In this document: piece by piece, positions 1-7,217 of the stretch
Layout of the letters: each line of letters opens with the position of its first letter
How positions within the stretch are numbered: the first letter of the stretch is position 1
Source of the DNA: Clostridium sp. CAG:273
Lineage (GTDB): Bacteria; Bacillota; Clostridia; TANB77; CAG-508
Reading direction: 5' to 3'
Length of the DNA: 9,289 nt
Assembly: GCA_000438355.1 (NCBI GenBank)
Contig: FR901458.1
Coordinates: forward strand, 1-9,289
The notes under the pieces: model-generated
The model's database searches: none
The model's input: only the letters and a program-made list of their open reading frames with translations
Told to the model about the DNA's origin: nothing
Translations under genes and position numbers: made by a program

Positions 1-729
1 AGTCCAGAAGGAGCAACAACAAATTCGTCAAATAGTGAATATAATGGAACTGGAAAGAAACTACAGGTAAAACCAGGGGTAAGTAGTTGGAGAAATATAA
101 ACAGAAGTAATATATATACAGTATGCCTAAACTATAATAGTATATTAAACAGCCATATGATGAAAAATGACGAATGGGGAGCATTAGCATATTTAAGTAA
201 AAGTAAATATGGAAAAAATAGTAAAATAGAAAGAAATACTAATAGTTCATATTATACAGGAGGAGAAAGTGAAAATGCATATGTAGATAATGTAGGACAA
301 AGCACGACAGGAACAGTGTACGGAGTATATGATATGAGCGGAGGAGCCTATGAAGCTGTAGCAGCATATGTAAATAATGGAACTAAATATTTAACAAGTT
401 ATGCAAATAGTATTTTAGTGAATGGAGAAAAAAAGACAAAGAATGTGTATAGTATAGGAAGTTATGATAGTTCAGGTTATAACTATAGTGCAAATTCAGA
501 TAAATATGGAGATGCAGTATATGAGACGAGCCGTTATGGGGATCAACATTATCAGTCATGGAACTTCGGTAATTCTATGTTTCCTAGCACAAGTGGTCCA
601 TTCTTCAATCGTGGAGGGGGGTACCATAACAGCGCTGGTGCAGGAATATTTTCTTTCATTGGCCAGGACGCTAGCACAAATAGCGGCGAAAACTACACTT
701 CGTTCCGTCCGGTCTTGGTTGTACTTTAA
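1..729 (+). CDS. Partial surface protein with C-terminal FGE/C-type-lectin-like domain; possible DGR target
   Basis: The frame is open from the first base of the window, so the true start lies upstream; 242 residues are visible. The reading shows the marks of the formylglycine-generating-enzyme/C-type-lectin fold: an EWGA motif near residue 58, a VYDMSGGAYE motif near 109-117 (compare VYDMSGNVWE in FGE-sulfatase proteins), an NRGGGY motif near 203-208 and a terminal SFRPVL at 234-239. Similar Gly/Asn/Tyr-rich proteins with HLMKN-EWGA and YDMSGGAYE motifs are common in gut Clostridia, often as pilin-like or other secreted proteins; the N-terminus needed to judge this is missing. FGE catalytic activity is not implied. 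Composition changes sharply near base 555: codons before it are AT-rich, while the last ~60 codons hold about 18 ending in C and reach 55% GC in 661-720. This fits a retroelement variable region, though no reverse transcriptase or template repeat lies in the window. Confidence 0.75.
   Translation, partial: SPEGATTNSSNSEYNGTGKKLQVKPGVSSWRNINRSNIYTVCLNYNSILNSHMMKNDEWGALAYLSKSKYGKNSKIERNTNSSYYTGGESENAYVDNVGQSTTGTVYGVYDMSGGAYEAVAAYVNNGTKYLTSYANSILVNGEKKTKNVYSIGSYDSSGYNYSANSDKYGDAVYETSRYGDQHYQSWNFGNSMFPSTSGPFFNRGGGYHNSAGAGIFSFIGQDASTNSGENYTSFRPVLVVL
555..726 (+). other. Candidate DGR variable region (VR) at the gene's 3' end
   Basis: By direct count, 541-720 is about 47% GC (84 of 180 bases), while 181-300 is about 25%. 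Many codons here are NNC (TTC, AGC, GGC, GAC, TAC), unusual for this genome but expected if the segment is copied from an AAC-rich template with adenine mutagenesis. The segment encodes the end of a C-type-lectin-like fold and closes with a conserved FRPVL motif just before the stop, the usual place of a VR. The G/C-rich stretch TTCCGTCCGGTC near 700-711 would be the candidate initiation-of-mutagenic-homing end. No template repeat or reverse transcriptase is in view, so this remains a hypothesis. Confidence 0.4.
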
Positions 730-747
730 TTAAATAAATAAAAACTT

Positions 748-780
748 AAATGCCTATAATCTATTGATTTATAGGCATTT
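748..780 (+). terminator. Hairpin terminator after the FGE-like gene
   Basis: A perfect 12-bp stem (748-759 with 769-780) closes a 9-base loop, beginning 18 bases after the stop codon. The 3' tail is T/A-rich rather than a pure T run, and the 5' flank is A-rich, so it could work in both directions. The alaS -35 element overlaps its loop. Confidence 0.75.
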
Positions 781-792
781 ATATTATATAAT
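764..792 (+). promoter_or_regulatory. Predicted sigma-A promoter of alaS
   Basis: TTGATT (764-769) and TATAAT (787-792) are separated by 17 bases. This gives a 5' leader of only about 25 bases before the alaS start, so there is no room for a T-box leader. The -35 box lies in the loop and the edge of the right stem arm of the preceding terminator, so the two signals are physically interleaved. Confidence 0.55.
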
Positions 793-825
793 TGTACATA
801 AGTTTAGTTTAAAAGGAGCAAAATA

Positions 826-2580
826 ATGAAAGCAATAGAAATAAGAAATAAATATTTAAATTTTTTTAAAAATCATGGTCATAGTGTTATTCCAAGTGCA
901 CCATTAATTCCAGAAAATGACCCATCTGTATTATTTACAACAGCTGGTATGCAACCACTAGTTCCATACCTTTTAGGAGAAAAACATCCAGAAGGAAAAA
1001 GGCTTACAGATTATCAAAAGTGTGTACGTACCAATGATATAGAAGAGGTTGGAGATAATAGACATTTAACATATTTTGAGATGCTTGGAAATTGGTCTTT
1101 AGGAGACTATTTTAAAGAAGAAGCTGTAAGTATGAGCTTTGAATTTTTAACTAAAGAGTTGGGAATTCCGGTAGATAAAATTTCTGTAACTTGTTTTGCA
1201 GGAGATGAAGATGCTCCTAGAGATGAAGTTACAGCTGAATGTTGGAGAAAAGCTGGTATACCAGATGAGAGAATCTATTTTTATGGAAAAGATGATAACT
1301 GGTGGATAGCGGGGGAAGAAGGACCATGTGGACCAGATACAGAAATGTTTTATGATACTGGAAAAGAACCATGTTCTAAAGATTGTCAACCATCTTGTGA
1401 CTGCGGAAAATATGTCGAAATTTGGAATAATGTTTTTATGGAATATTATAAATCTAAAGATGGAACATATTCTAAACTAAAACAACAAAATGTAGATACA
1501 GGAATGGGGCTAGAAAGAATAACTTTCTTACTTCAAGGAAAAACAACACCATTTGATACAGAAATATTTGAACCGATAATGGAAAAATTAGAGAGTTTAC
1601 AAAAAATAGATGATATAAAAAGTAGAAGAATTATCGCAGAGCATTTACGTTCTAGCATGATGATAATATCAGATGGTGGTAGACCAAGCAATATAGATAG
1701 AGGATATATTTTAAGAAGATTAATAAGAAGAATGACAAGACACTTAAATAAATTACAAATAAGTTTGGATGAACTTGGATGTTTAATAGATTTAGATATT
1801 GAAATATTAAAAGAAATGTATCCAGATTTAGATAAAAATAAAGAAATAATAAAACAAGTTATACTAGAAGAAAAAGATAAGTTTGTAAAAACATTATCAC
1901 ATGGTGAAAGAGAGTTTGAAAAAGCTATTCAAAAATTAAAACAAGAAAATAAAGATATAGTAGATGGACAAACTATTTTTAAATTATATGAAACATATGG
2001 TTTTCCACCAGAAATTACAGCAGACTTGGCAGAAGAGCAAGGTTTTAAAATAGACATGACAGAATTCGACAAATTATTTAAAGAACATCAAGATAAATCT
2101 AGAATGGGAAGCGAGCAGAAGTTTAAAGGTGGGTTAGCAGACCAAAATGAGCAAACAATAAAATATCATACAGCAACACACTTATTACATAAGGCTTTAC
2201 AAATAGTTTTAGGAGAGCATGCAAAACAAAAAGGTTCAAACATAACAACAGAAAGATTAAGGTTTGACTTTTCTCATCCAGAAAAAATGACAAAAGAACA
2301 ATTAAAAGAAGTAGAAGATATTGTAAATGAGCAGATAAAAAGAGATTTGCCTGTAACATGCGAAGAAATGACAGTGGAAGAAGCAAAAAATTCTGGAGCA
2401 ACAGGACTATTTGAGAATAAATATGGGGATAAGGTAAAGGTTTATACTATAGGAGATTTTAGCAAAGAAATTTGTGGAGGACCTCATGTAAAACATACAG
2501 GAGAGCTTGGAAAATTTAAAATATTAAAAGAAGAATCAAGCTCAGCAGGTGTAAGAAGAATTAAAGCTATATTAGAGTAA
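826..2580 (+). CDS. alaS: Alanyl-tRNA synthetase, short form lacking the C-Ala domain
   Basis: Charges tRNA-Ala with alanine in the cytoplasm and hydrolyses mischarged Ser/Gly-tRNA-Ala. The class II catalytic domain fills about residues 1-240 (start motif FFKNHGH; SVLFTTAGM; CVRTNDIEEVG; motif 3 GMGLERI at 226-232). The tRNA-recognition domain follows (EHLRSSMM to RRLIRRM, 272-303). The editing domain carries the metal-binding HTATH (H448, H452) and CGGPH (C550, H554; the usual form is CGGTH). The protein stops after AGVRRIKA at 584 residues, whereas the usual bacterial enzyme is about 870; the DHHA1/C-Ala dimerisation module is absent. A Cys-rich insert (C183, C187, C191, C193) precedes the EIWN-VFM motif and may bind zinc; short AlaRS forms of this kind are known in some bacteria. 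The ATG start is supported by AAAAGGAG at 811-818 with 7-base spacing. Whether a full-length paralogue exists elsewhere cannot be told. Confidence 0.95.
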   Translation: MKAIEIRNKYLNFFKNHGHSVIPSAPLIPENDPSVLFTTAGMQPLVPYLLGEKHPEGKRLTDYQKCVRTNDIEEVGDNRHLTYFEMLGNWSLGDYFKEEAVSMSFEFLTKELGIPVDKISVTCFAGDEDAPRDEVTAECWRKAGIPDERIYFYGKDDNWWIAGEEGPCGPDTEMFYDTGKEPCSKDCQPSCDCGKYVEIWNNVFMEYYKSKDGTYSKLKQQNVDTGMGLERITFLLQGKTTPFDTEIFEPIMEKLESLQKIDDIKSRRIIAEHLRSSMMIISDGGRPSNIDRGYILRRLIRRMTRHLNKLQISLDELGCLIDLDIEILKEMYPDLDKNKEIIKQVILEEKDKFVKTLSHGEREFEKAIQKLKQENKDIVDGQTIFKLYETYGFPPEITADLAEEQGFKIDMTEFDKLFKEHQDKSRMGSEQKFKGGLADQNEQTIKYHTATHLLHKALQIVLGEHAKQKGSNITTERLRFDFSHPEKMTKEQLKEVEDIVNEQIKRDLPVTCEEMTVEEAKNSGATGLFENKYGDKVKVYTIGDFSKEICGGPHVKHTGELGKFKILKEESSSAGVRRIKAILE

Positions 2581-2654
2581 AAAAGACAAAGTATGTAAAT
2601 ATTTAATTAATTGTATCAAAATTGTGTATAATATTATGAGATGTTTTATAACAC

Positions 2655-2686
2655 TTGACAATTTTAATATTTGCTTATTATTTAAT
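2655..2686 (+). promoter_or_regulatory. Possible promoter before the HIT gene
   Basis: A perfect -35 box TTGACA (2655-2660) is followed by TTTAAT (2681-2686, five of six matches to TATAAT), but the 20-base spacing is longer than ideal. It is bracketed by the inverted repeat ATTATGAG (2633-2640) / CTCATAAT (2690-2697). A separate TATAAT at 2627-2632 has no good -35 box. No terminator hairpin is visible after alaS, so readthrough is also possible. Confidence 0.3.
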
Positions 2687-2754
2687 ATACTCATAATTAG
2701 AAGCTAAAACAAAAAAAGTCAGTTTATAATTCTAATGAAAGAGGGATTTTAATT

Positions 2755-3102
2755 ATGGAAAGTTGTATTTTTTGTAAAATTATAAAAGGAGAAATTCCAT
2801 CAGAGAAAGTTTATGAAGACGAAAATGTACTTGCTTTTAAGGATATAAATCCAGTTGCACCAATTCATATTTTGGTTATTCCTAAAAAGCACATTGAAAA
2901 ATTAGTAGATGTAAGAGAAGAAGAAAGCTATTTAGTTGCAGAAATTTTTAAAGCTATTAATAAAATAGCAAAAGATTTAAAAATAGACAAAGATGGTTTT
3001 AGAGTAATTGCAAACTGTGGAGAAAATGGTGGTCAAGAAGTAATGCATATTCATTTTCATATAATTGCAGGGAAGAAATTAGGTACAAAAATTTGCAATT
3101 AG
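2755..3102 (+). CDS. HIT-family (HINT-type) purine nucleotide phosphoramidase/hydrolase
   Basis: A small cytoplasmic histidine-triad protein of 115 residues, the normal length for the HINT/Hit branch. These enzymes hydrolyse AMP-linked substrates such as adenosine phosphoramidates and aminoacyl-AMP. The N-terminal CIFCKI motif (C4, C7) is the zinc-associated signature of bacterial Hit proteins. Other matches are VLAFKDINPVAPIH (25-38), IPKKH (42-46) and the histidine triad HIHFH at 98-102, with H100 the expected nucleophile, preceded by NCGENGGQEV. The ATG is preceded by GAGGGA at 2741-2746 with 8-base spacing. It lies 174 bases after alaS in the same direction; HIT proteins can act on aminoacyl-adenylates made by tRNA synthetases, so a functional link is conceivable but is inference. 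All key residues are present. Confidence 0.93.
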   Translation: MESCIFCKIIKGEIPSEKVYEDENVLAFKDINPVAPIHILVIPKKHIEKLVDVREEESYLVAEIFKAINKIAKDLKIDKDGFRVIANCGENGGQEVMHIHFHIIAGKKLGTKICN

Positions 3103-3159
3103 TTATATAAGACAACAACAGAAAATACCAAATATTATGTAGAAAAATATATAAAAATA

Positions 3160-3168
3160 TGTTATAAT
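3160..3168 (+). promoter_or_regulatory. Extended -10 promoter of the sortase/dockerin/cohesin unit
   Basis: TGTTATAAT is a perfect extended -10 element (TG-N-TATAAT); no clear -35 box sits 17 bases upstream. Transcription would begin near 3175 and give a leader of about 75 bases. A second, weaker extended -10 (TGGCATAAT, 3220-3228) lies just before the sortase ribosome binding site. Confidence 0.5.
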
Positions 3169-3248
3169 TAATTATGTAAGTATTTAAATTGAAAAAATAT
3201 GATTTATCATTTTTACATATGGCATAATATTTGGAAAGAGAGGTAATT

Positions 3249-3929
3249 ATGTTAAAAAATAGTAAGTATAATAAAATATTAACTGTAATATTAGTTATAG
3301 TGATACTGGGTATCATAGGTTTAATTGTATACATGGCGTTAGATTATTACAAAAAAACTCAAGAAACTTCAGAAAGTGATGAAATATTAGGACAATTAGA
3401 TGAATATTTAAATCAAGAACAAGGATCTAATATAGGATCGCTTCCAGGAGGAAATAATAACATAATAAATGTGCCAGTAAATGATGTAAATCCCAATAAT
3501 ACAACAGGAGGAAATACATCTAATAACAAATTAACATATAAAGGATATGCTGTTAATGGTAAAATAGAAATACCTAGAATAGACTTAGAATATCCAATAC
3601 TTGAAGCTACAGTAGATACTATTATGGTTGCAGTAGGATTTATATATGGACCAGGGTTAAATGAAGTAGGAAATAATGTTATTATAGGTCACAACTTTAG
3701 AGATGGTAGGTTCTTTTCAAACAATGACAAACTTTCAATAGGAGATAAAATTTATATAACAGATTTAAGTAACAGAAGATTAGAATATAAAATTACTAAA
3801 AAGTACATAACAGATGCTAATGATTTTTCATATGCTGTAAGAGACACAAAAGGAAAAAGAGAAATATCACTTTCTACATGTACAGATGATGTATCAGGAA
3901 GATTGGTAATTTGGGCAGAAGAAATATAA
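3249..3929 (+). CDS. Membrane-anchored sortase, probably class D
   Basis: A cysteine transpeptidase that cleaves LPxTG-type signals and joins the protein to peptidoglycan on the outer face of the membrane. It has 226 residues: a short cytoplasmic N-terminus, one membrane segment (about 10-30), an Asn/Gly-rich stalk (about 55-95) and the catalytic barrel (about 97-226). Catalytic residues visible are H148 (IIGHNF), C211 (LSTCTDD) and R218 (SGRLVIW). The short Cys-Arg spacing (7) and the single N-terminal anchor favour class D over A or B; this class call is tentative. The ATG at 3249 is preferred because GAGAGG (3238-3243) sits 5 bases before it; an in-frame TTG at 3231 lies upstream of that site. 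The dockerin gene starts 21 bases after the stop, and the LPQTG cohesin protein two genes down is the obvious substrate. Confidence 0.92.
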   Translation: MLKNSKYNKILTVILVIVILGIIGLIVYMALDYYKKTQETSESDEILGQLDEYLNQEQGSNIGSLPGGNNNIINVPVNDVNPNNTTGGNTSNNKLTYKGYAVNGKIEIPRIDLEYPILEATVDTIMVAVGFIYGPGLNEVGNNVIIGHNFRDGRFFSNNDKLSIGDKIYITDLSNRRLEYKITKKYITDANDFSYAVRDTKGKREISLSTCTDDVSGRLVIWAEEI

Positions 3930-3950
3930 ATTGGAGTAGAAATAAGGAAT

Positions 3951-6900
3951 ATGAAAAGAGTAAAAATGCAGAAATATGGAATGTTAAAATTTTTAATTAG
4001 CTTACTAATGATAATTCTTATAATGCAATTTTCATTAGCAAGCTTTTATAATGTATTCGCGGAGAGTAATACAGAAATAGCTCAGCACGATGAAACATCA
4101 CAGAAAAATGAAGAAATTAATTTTTATTATTTATCAGATATGGAATACATAACTACAAATAGATGGTCTTATGCTGGCTATGGTAGTATTATGAAAGATA
4201 AGAACATAAATGGTGAAAAAATTAGTTTAATAATAGATGGTTCGAAAATAATATTTAATAAAGGAATTGGGGCGCATGCATCGTCTCAATTAACTTATGA
4301 TATATCAGAATATTCAGATGAATATACACGATTTGTTGCAAAGCTTGGAATTGACAGTTCACAAAATGGACAAGGAGATGTGTGGTTTAGAATTTCTGTT
4401 TCAAATGATGGAACAGAATGGAAAGAACTATATAAGTCAGAGCCAATTACATCTAATCAAAGTGCTTATGCTGTTGATATAGATATTTCTAATTACAAAT
4501 ATCTAAGATTATATGCAGATCAAAATGGAGGCAATGGAAATGATCATTCTGTTTTTGGTGATGCGAGACTTGTAAAAAGGGATTATGACTTAAATTCGGA
4601 ATTATATCAAGGAGTTCATAAATTAGAATATTATGATGAAATAATTTCTAAAAATAATGCAGACTATAACTATGAGAATAATTTGAAACTAGTTTTAGAA
4701 AGAGAGTTTGTTAATCGTGTTGGGTTTTGGGCAATTCAAGATGCAGTAAGTAAAGGTGGAGAAGATATAATAAATGTAATAAATTGGCTAAAAAATGATA
4801 GTGACGCTTTAGAACTTTTTATAAATTCAGGAGAAATTAAAAATGGAGTTACTTGTTTAAATGCACTTAGTCAATTATATAAAAACTATAAAGATGTTAT
4901 AGGTAGTGATGGAGATGCATATGTTTATAAAAAGATGTTAATTGCTTTAGCTGTTGCGTATAGTAGTGATATTGTGGCATCACCATTACGTTTTAATACA
5001 TCTGTTAGTTCTTATGATGTTGTAAAAAGATTTGAATTAGTAAAAAAATTATATGATGATAATTTATTTTTAAGAAAAGAAGAATTTAAATCATATAACA
5101 TGGAACTAATGCGTTTTGTAATGAATGACTCAATTGCTAATGAAGAGGTGCTTTGGCTTCGTGGGTATTCAGAAGATAGGTATCCAGATAATATAAATGT
5201 AAAATTAAATCCATATAGTTATATGAACTATGCTTCGCCAAATTACAATAGAGAAGAATATTTTGATATGGCTAATAAGGATAAATATGATACAAAATAT
5301 GAATTAAGTAAATATAATGTTTCTTTTGGAGAAGATAAAACAGTAAAAACTTGGATGAGTATGGAGGCAGGAGGAATATGTTGGAATATTTCTAGGCTAG
5401 GACAAAATTTGTATAAAGTACATGGGATACCTGCTGTAGGTACATATCAACCAGGACATGAAGCATATTTTTATTATACACAAGATAATAATGGAAATGG
5501 TATGTGGAATATTGGAAACAATATATCTGGATGGGGTAAAAGTTTTACAAGTTGGTATGGCGGAAATATTTATAGGTTACTTTTGGGATGGGGCAATAAG
5601 TCTTATAATAGTATGAGAACAAATAATTCTAGCTATTTGCTTTTAGCTCAAGGGGCCTTAAATGATTACGAAAATTATAAAAAATCATTTTATTATAACT
5701 TAATTTCAAATTCTTATAGTGATTATAAGATTAAAGAAGAAATATTAGAAAAATCATTAGAGTGTTTAAATATAAATTTAGATACATATGAAGATTTAAT
5801 TAATCTATATAAGACAGAAAATAAAACGACTGAAGAGTGGAAAGAATTAGCAAATAAAATTATTCAAACATATACATATTATCCAATTGCCATGGTTGAC
5901 TTATTAAATTTAATATATCCATATTTGAGCCAAGAGGATACTATAACAATTGACATTTTAAAAACAGAAGCTCTTAATAATGCATTAAATGCAACTAATA
6001 AAGAAAGTTTACAACCAAATGCATGTAAAGAAGTTGCTCAAAGTTTACTAGGAGAAAATTTAGTTGAATTGGCATCATTTTCATTTGACGGAGAGGATGC
6101 GAGAAAAATAGTAATAAATAGTAAGTATGATGATTATGAGTTTCAAGTTAGATATAGTTTGGATGGAGGAAGTACTTGGAAGACAACTTTAGAGCATAAA
6201 ATTGAACTTACAAAAGAAGAAATAGCAAGTATTAATGCAGAAAATGACATTCGTGTACAAATATCTGGTTCTAACGAAGTTTATATAATAGACATTTTAA
6301 ATGGTGAAAATATTTCAAATGAGTTATTGGATGGAAACGATGACGAAAACCGCTTTATTGGAAAAATAGAAAATCTAGAATATAGTTTAGATGGAGGCAT
6401 TACTTGGACAGACTATTCAAGTGATATTGAATTTACGGGAGATAAAGTTGTACAAGTTCGCTATAAAGCACATGGAATATATTTAGAAGGAGAAGCTATG
6501 GAGTTTAAATTTACGGATATTCCAGATATTACAACAACATATATTCCTGTAAAATATATTAATTTTGTTTCTGCAGCAGAGTCACAAGATGACCAACCTG
6601 CAACAAATATGATAGATGCAAGTCCTTTTACAACATGGCATACTAAATTTGGAAAAGTAGCAAAAGATAAAGCTTATGTAACAGTTTTTGATAAAGAAAG
6701 AGTATTGTCACAAATTGCTTATGACCCTAGTGGTGGAGCAAATGGAAGAATTAAAGATGTAGAAGTTTATGTTAGTTTAGATGGCAAAAATTGGACTTTA
6801 TCTGGTAAAGCTACTAACTGGTCAAATAATAAAGAAAGAAAAATTTTAAAACTAAGTGAACCGAAAAAAGCAAAATATGTAAAAATACTCGCAACGGCTA

Positions 6901-7172
6901 CATATAGTAATGGAATGGAAGAAGAAAATAAATATGTAAGTGGAGTGCGCTTTAACTATTATGAAGATGTAACTAAAACTATAAAATTGGGAAACATTAA
7001 TAATGATGAAGTTATAGACATATTAGATTTGTCAATTTTAAATAAATATTTGTTAGGATTAACTAATATAGAAGGTATTGTATCTAAGATGGCTGCTGAC
7101 TTAAACGAAGACGGTGAAATAGACATATTGGATTTATCTATGTTAAATAAAATTATTATTGATGCTAAATAA
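3951..7172 (+). CDS. Secreted multidomain dockerin protein (NPCBM-like, transglutaminase-like core, F5/8C-like)
   Basis: An extracellular protein of 1073 residues. Order: signal peptide (about 1-37, hydrophobic 12-30, likely cut after NVFA); an NPCBM-like carbohydrate-binding domain (about 55-207, with IFNKGIGAHASS and WFRISVSNDG); a large region (about 215-700) with a likely Cys-His-Asn/Asp core: C477 in GGICWNIS, H503 in PGHEAYF and N520/N523 in MWNIGNN, as in transglutaminase-like cysteine enzymes; two related Ig-like segments with YSLDGG-TW (735-743 and 811-819); an F5/8-type C (discoidin)-like domain (about 865-1003); and a type I dockerin (about 1012-1073). The substrate is unknown; the sugar-binding domains suggest a glycoprotein or glycan target. 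It lies 21 bases after the sortase and 45 before the cohesin gene, so the three are probably co-transcribed. The start is uncertain: AAGGA (3944-3948) lies only 2 bases before the first ATG, and M6 (3966) is an alternative that keeps the signal peptide. Confidence 0.85.
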   Translation: MKRVKMQKYGMLKFLISLLMIILIMQFSLASFYNVFAESNTEIAQHDETSQKNEEINFYYLSDMEYITTNRWSYAGYGSIMKDKNINGEKISLIIDGSKIIFNKGIGAHASSQLTYDISEYSDEYTRFVAKLGIDSSQNGQGDVWFRISVSNDGTEWKELYKSEPITSNQSAYAVDIDISNYKYLRLYADQNGGNGNDHSVFGDARLVKRDYDLNSELYQGVHKLEYYDEIISKNNADYNYENNLKLVLEREFVNRVGFWAIQDAVSKGGEDIINVINWLKNDSDALELFINSGEIKNGVTCLNALSQLYKNYKDVIGSDGDAYVYKKMLIALAVAYSSDIVASPLRFNTSVSSYDVVKRFELVKKLYDDNLFLRKEEFKSYNMELMRFVMNDSIANEEVLWLRGYSEDRYPDNINVKLNPYSYMNYASPNYNREEYFDMANKDKYDTKYELSKYNVSFGEDKTVKTWMSMEAGGICWNISRLGQNLYKVHGIPAVGTYQPGHEAYFYYTQDNNGNGMWNIGNNISGWGKSFTSWYGGNIYRLLLGWGNKSYNSMRTNNSSYLLLAQGALNDYENYKKSFYYNLISNSYSDYKIKEEILEKSLECLNINLDTYEDLINLYKTENKTTEEWKELANKIIQTYTYYPIAMVDLLNLIYPYLSQEDTITIDILKTEALNNALNATNKESLQPNACKEVAQSLLGENLVELASFSFDGEDARKIVINSKYDDYEFQVRYSLDGGSTWKTTLEHKIELTKEEIASINAENDIRVQISGSNEVYIIDILNGENISNELLDGNDDENRFIGKIENLEYSLDGGITWTDYSSDIEFTGDKVVQVRYKAHGIYLEGEAMEFKFTDIPDITTTYIPVKYINFVSAAESQDDQPATNMIDASPFTTWHTKFGKVAKDKAYVTVFDKERVLSQIAYDPSGGANGRIKDVEVYVSLDGKNWTLSGKATNWSNNKERKILKLSEPKKAKYVKILATATYSNGMEEENKYVSGVRFNYYEDVTKTIKLGNINNDEVIDILDLSILNKYLLGLTNIEGIVSKMAADLNEDGEIDILDLSMLNKIIIDAK
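6978..7169 (+). other. Type I dockerin module with two near-identical calcium loops
   Basis: Residues about 1010-1073 hold two EF-hand-like repeats of dockerin type. Loop 1 reads NINNDEVIDILD and loop 2 reads DLNEDGEIDILD, each followed by LS-LNK. Loop 2 has all expected calcium ligands (positions 1, 3, 5, 9, 12); loop 1 has Asn at position 1 and Glu instead of Gly at position 6. Positions 10-11, which govern cohesin recognition in known type I dockerins, are Ile-Leu in both repeats. That internal symmetry usually allows two binding orientations. The partner is expected to be the cohesin encoded by the next gene. Confidence 0.9.
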
Positions 7173-7179
7173 TAATTTT

Positions 7180-7202
7180 ATATTAACTGAATTAGTTAAT
7201 AT
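7180..7202 (+). other. Intercistronic hairpin before the cohesin gene
   Basis: A perfect 9-bp inverted repeat (7180-7188 with 7194-7202) surrounds the loop GAATT. It ends next to the strong ribosome binding site GGAGG/GAGAGG (7203-7212). There is no T run, so it is unlikely to be a terminator. It may stabilise or process the mRNA ahead of the scaffold gene, or act as a DNA operator. All but two of the stem pairs are A-T. Confidence 0.35.
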
Positions 7203-7217
7203 GGAGGAGAGGTAAAA

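Noticed and set aside
793..825. Possible T-box leader for alaS
   Set aside because: The predicted promoter leaves only a few dozen bases before the start codon; there is no T-box sequence or antiterminator structure.
2581..2754. Broken-off C-Ala domain of alaS after a premature stop
   Set aside because: The reading frames after the stop are full of stops and AT-rich, with no Gly-rich DHHA1-like motif; the protein ends at a natural domain boundary.
3231..3248. TTG start for the sortase at 3231
   Set aside because: It lies upstream of the well-spaced GAGAGG site that serves the ATG at 3249, and it would add six residues without a supporting ribosome binding site.
3951..7172. GH98-type glycosidase or M60-type metallopeptidase as the catalytic core of the dockerin protein
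   Set aside because: NPCBM and F5/8C domains occur with these enzymes, but there is no HExxH zinc motif and I see no GH98 active-site pattern; the GGICWN/GHEAYF pattern fits a Cys-His enzyme better.
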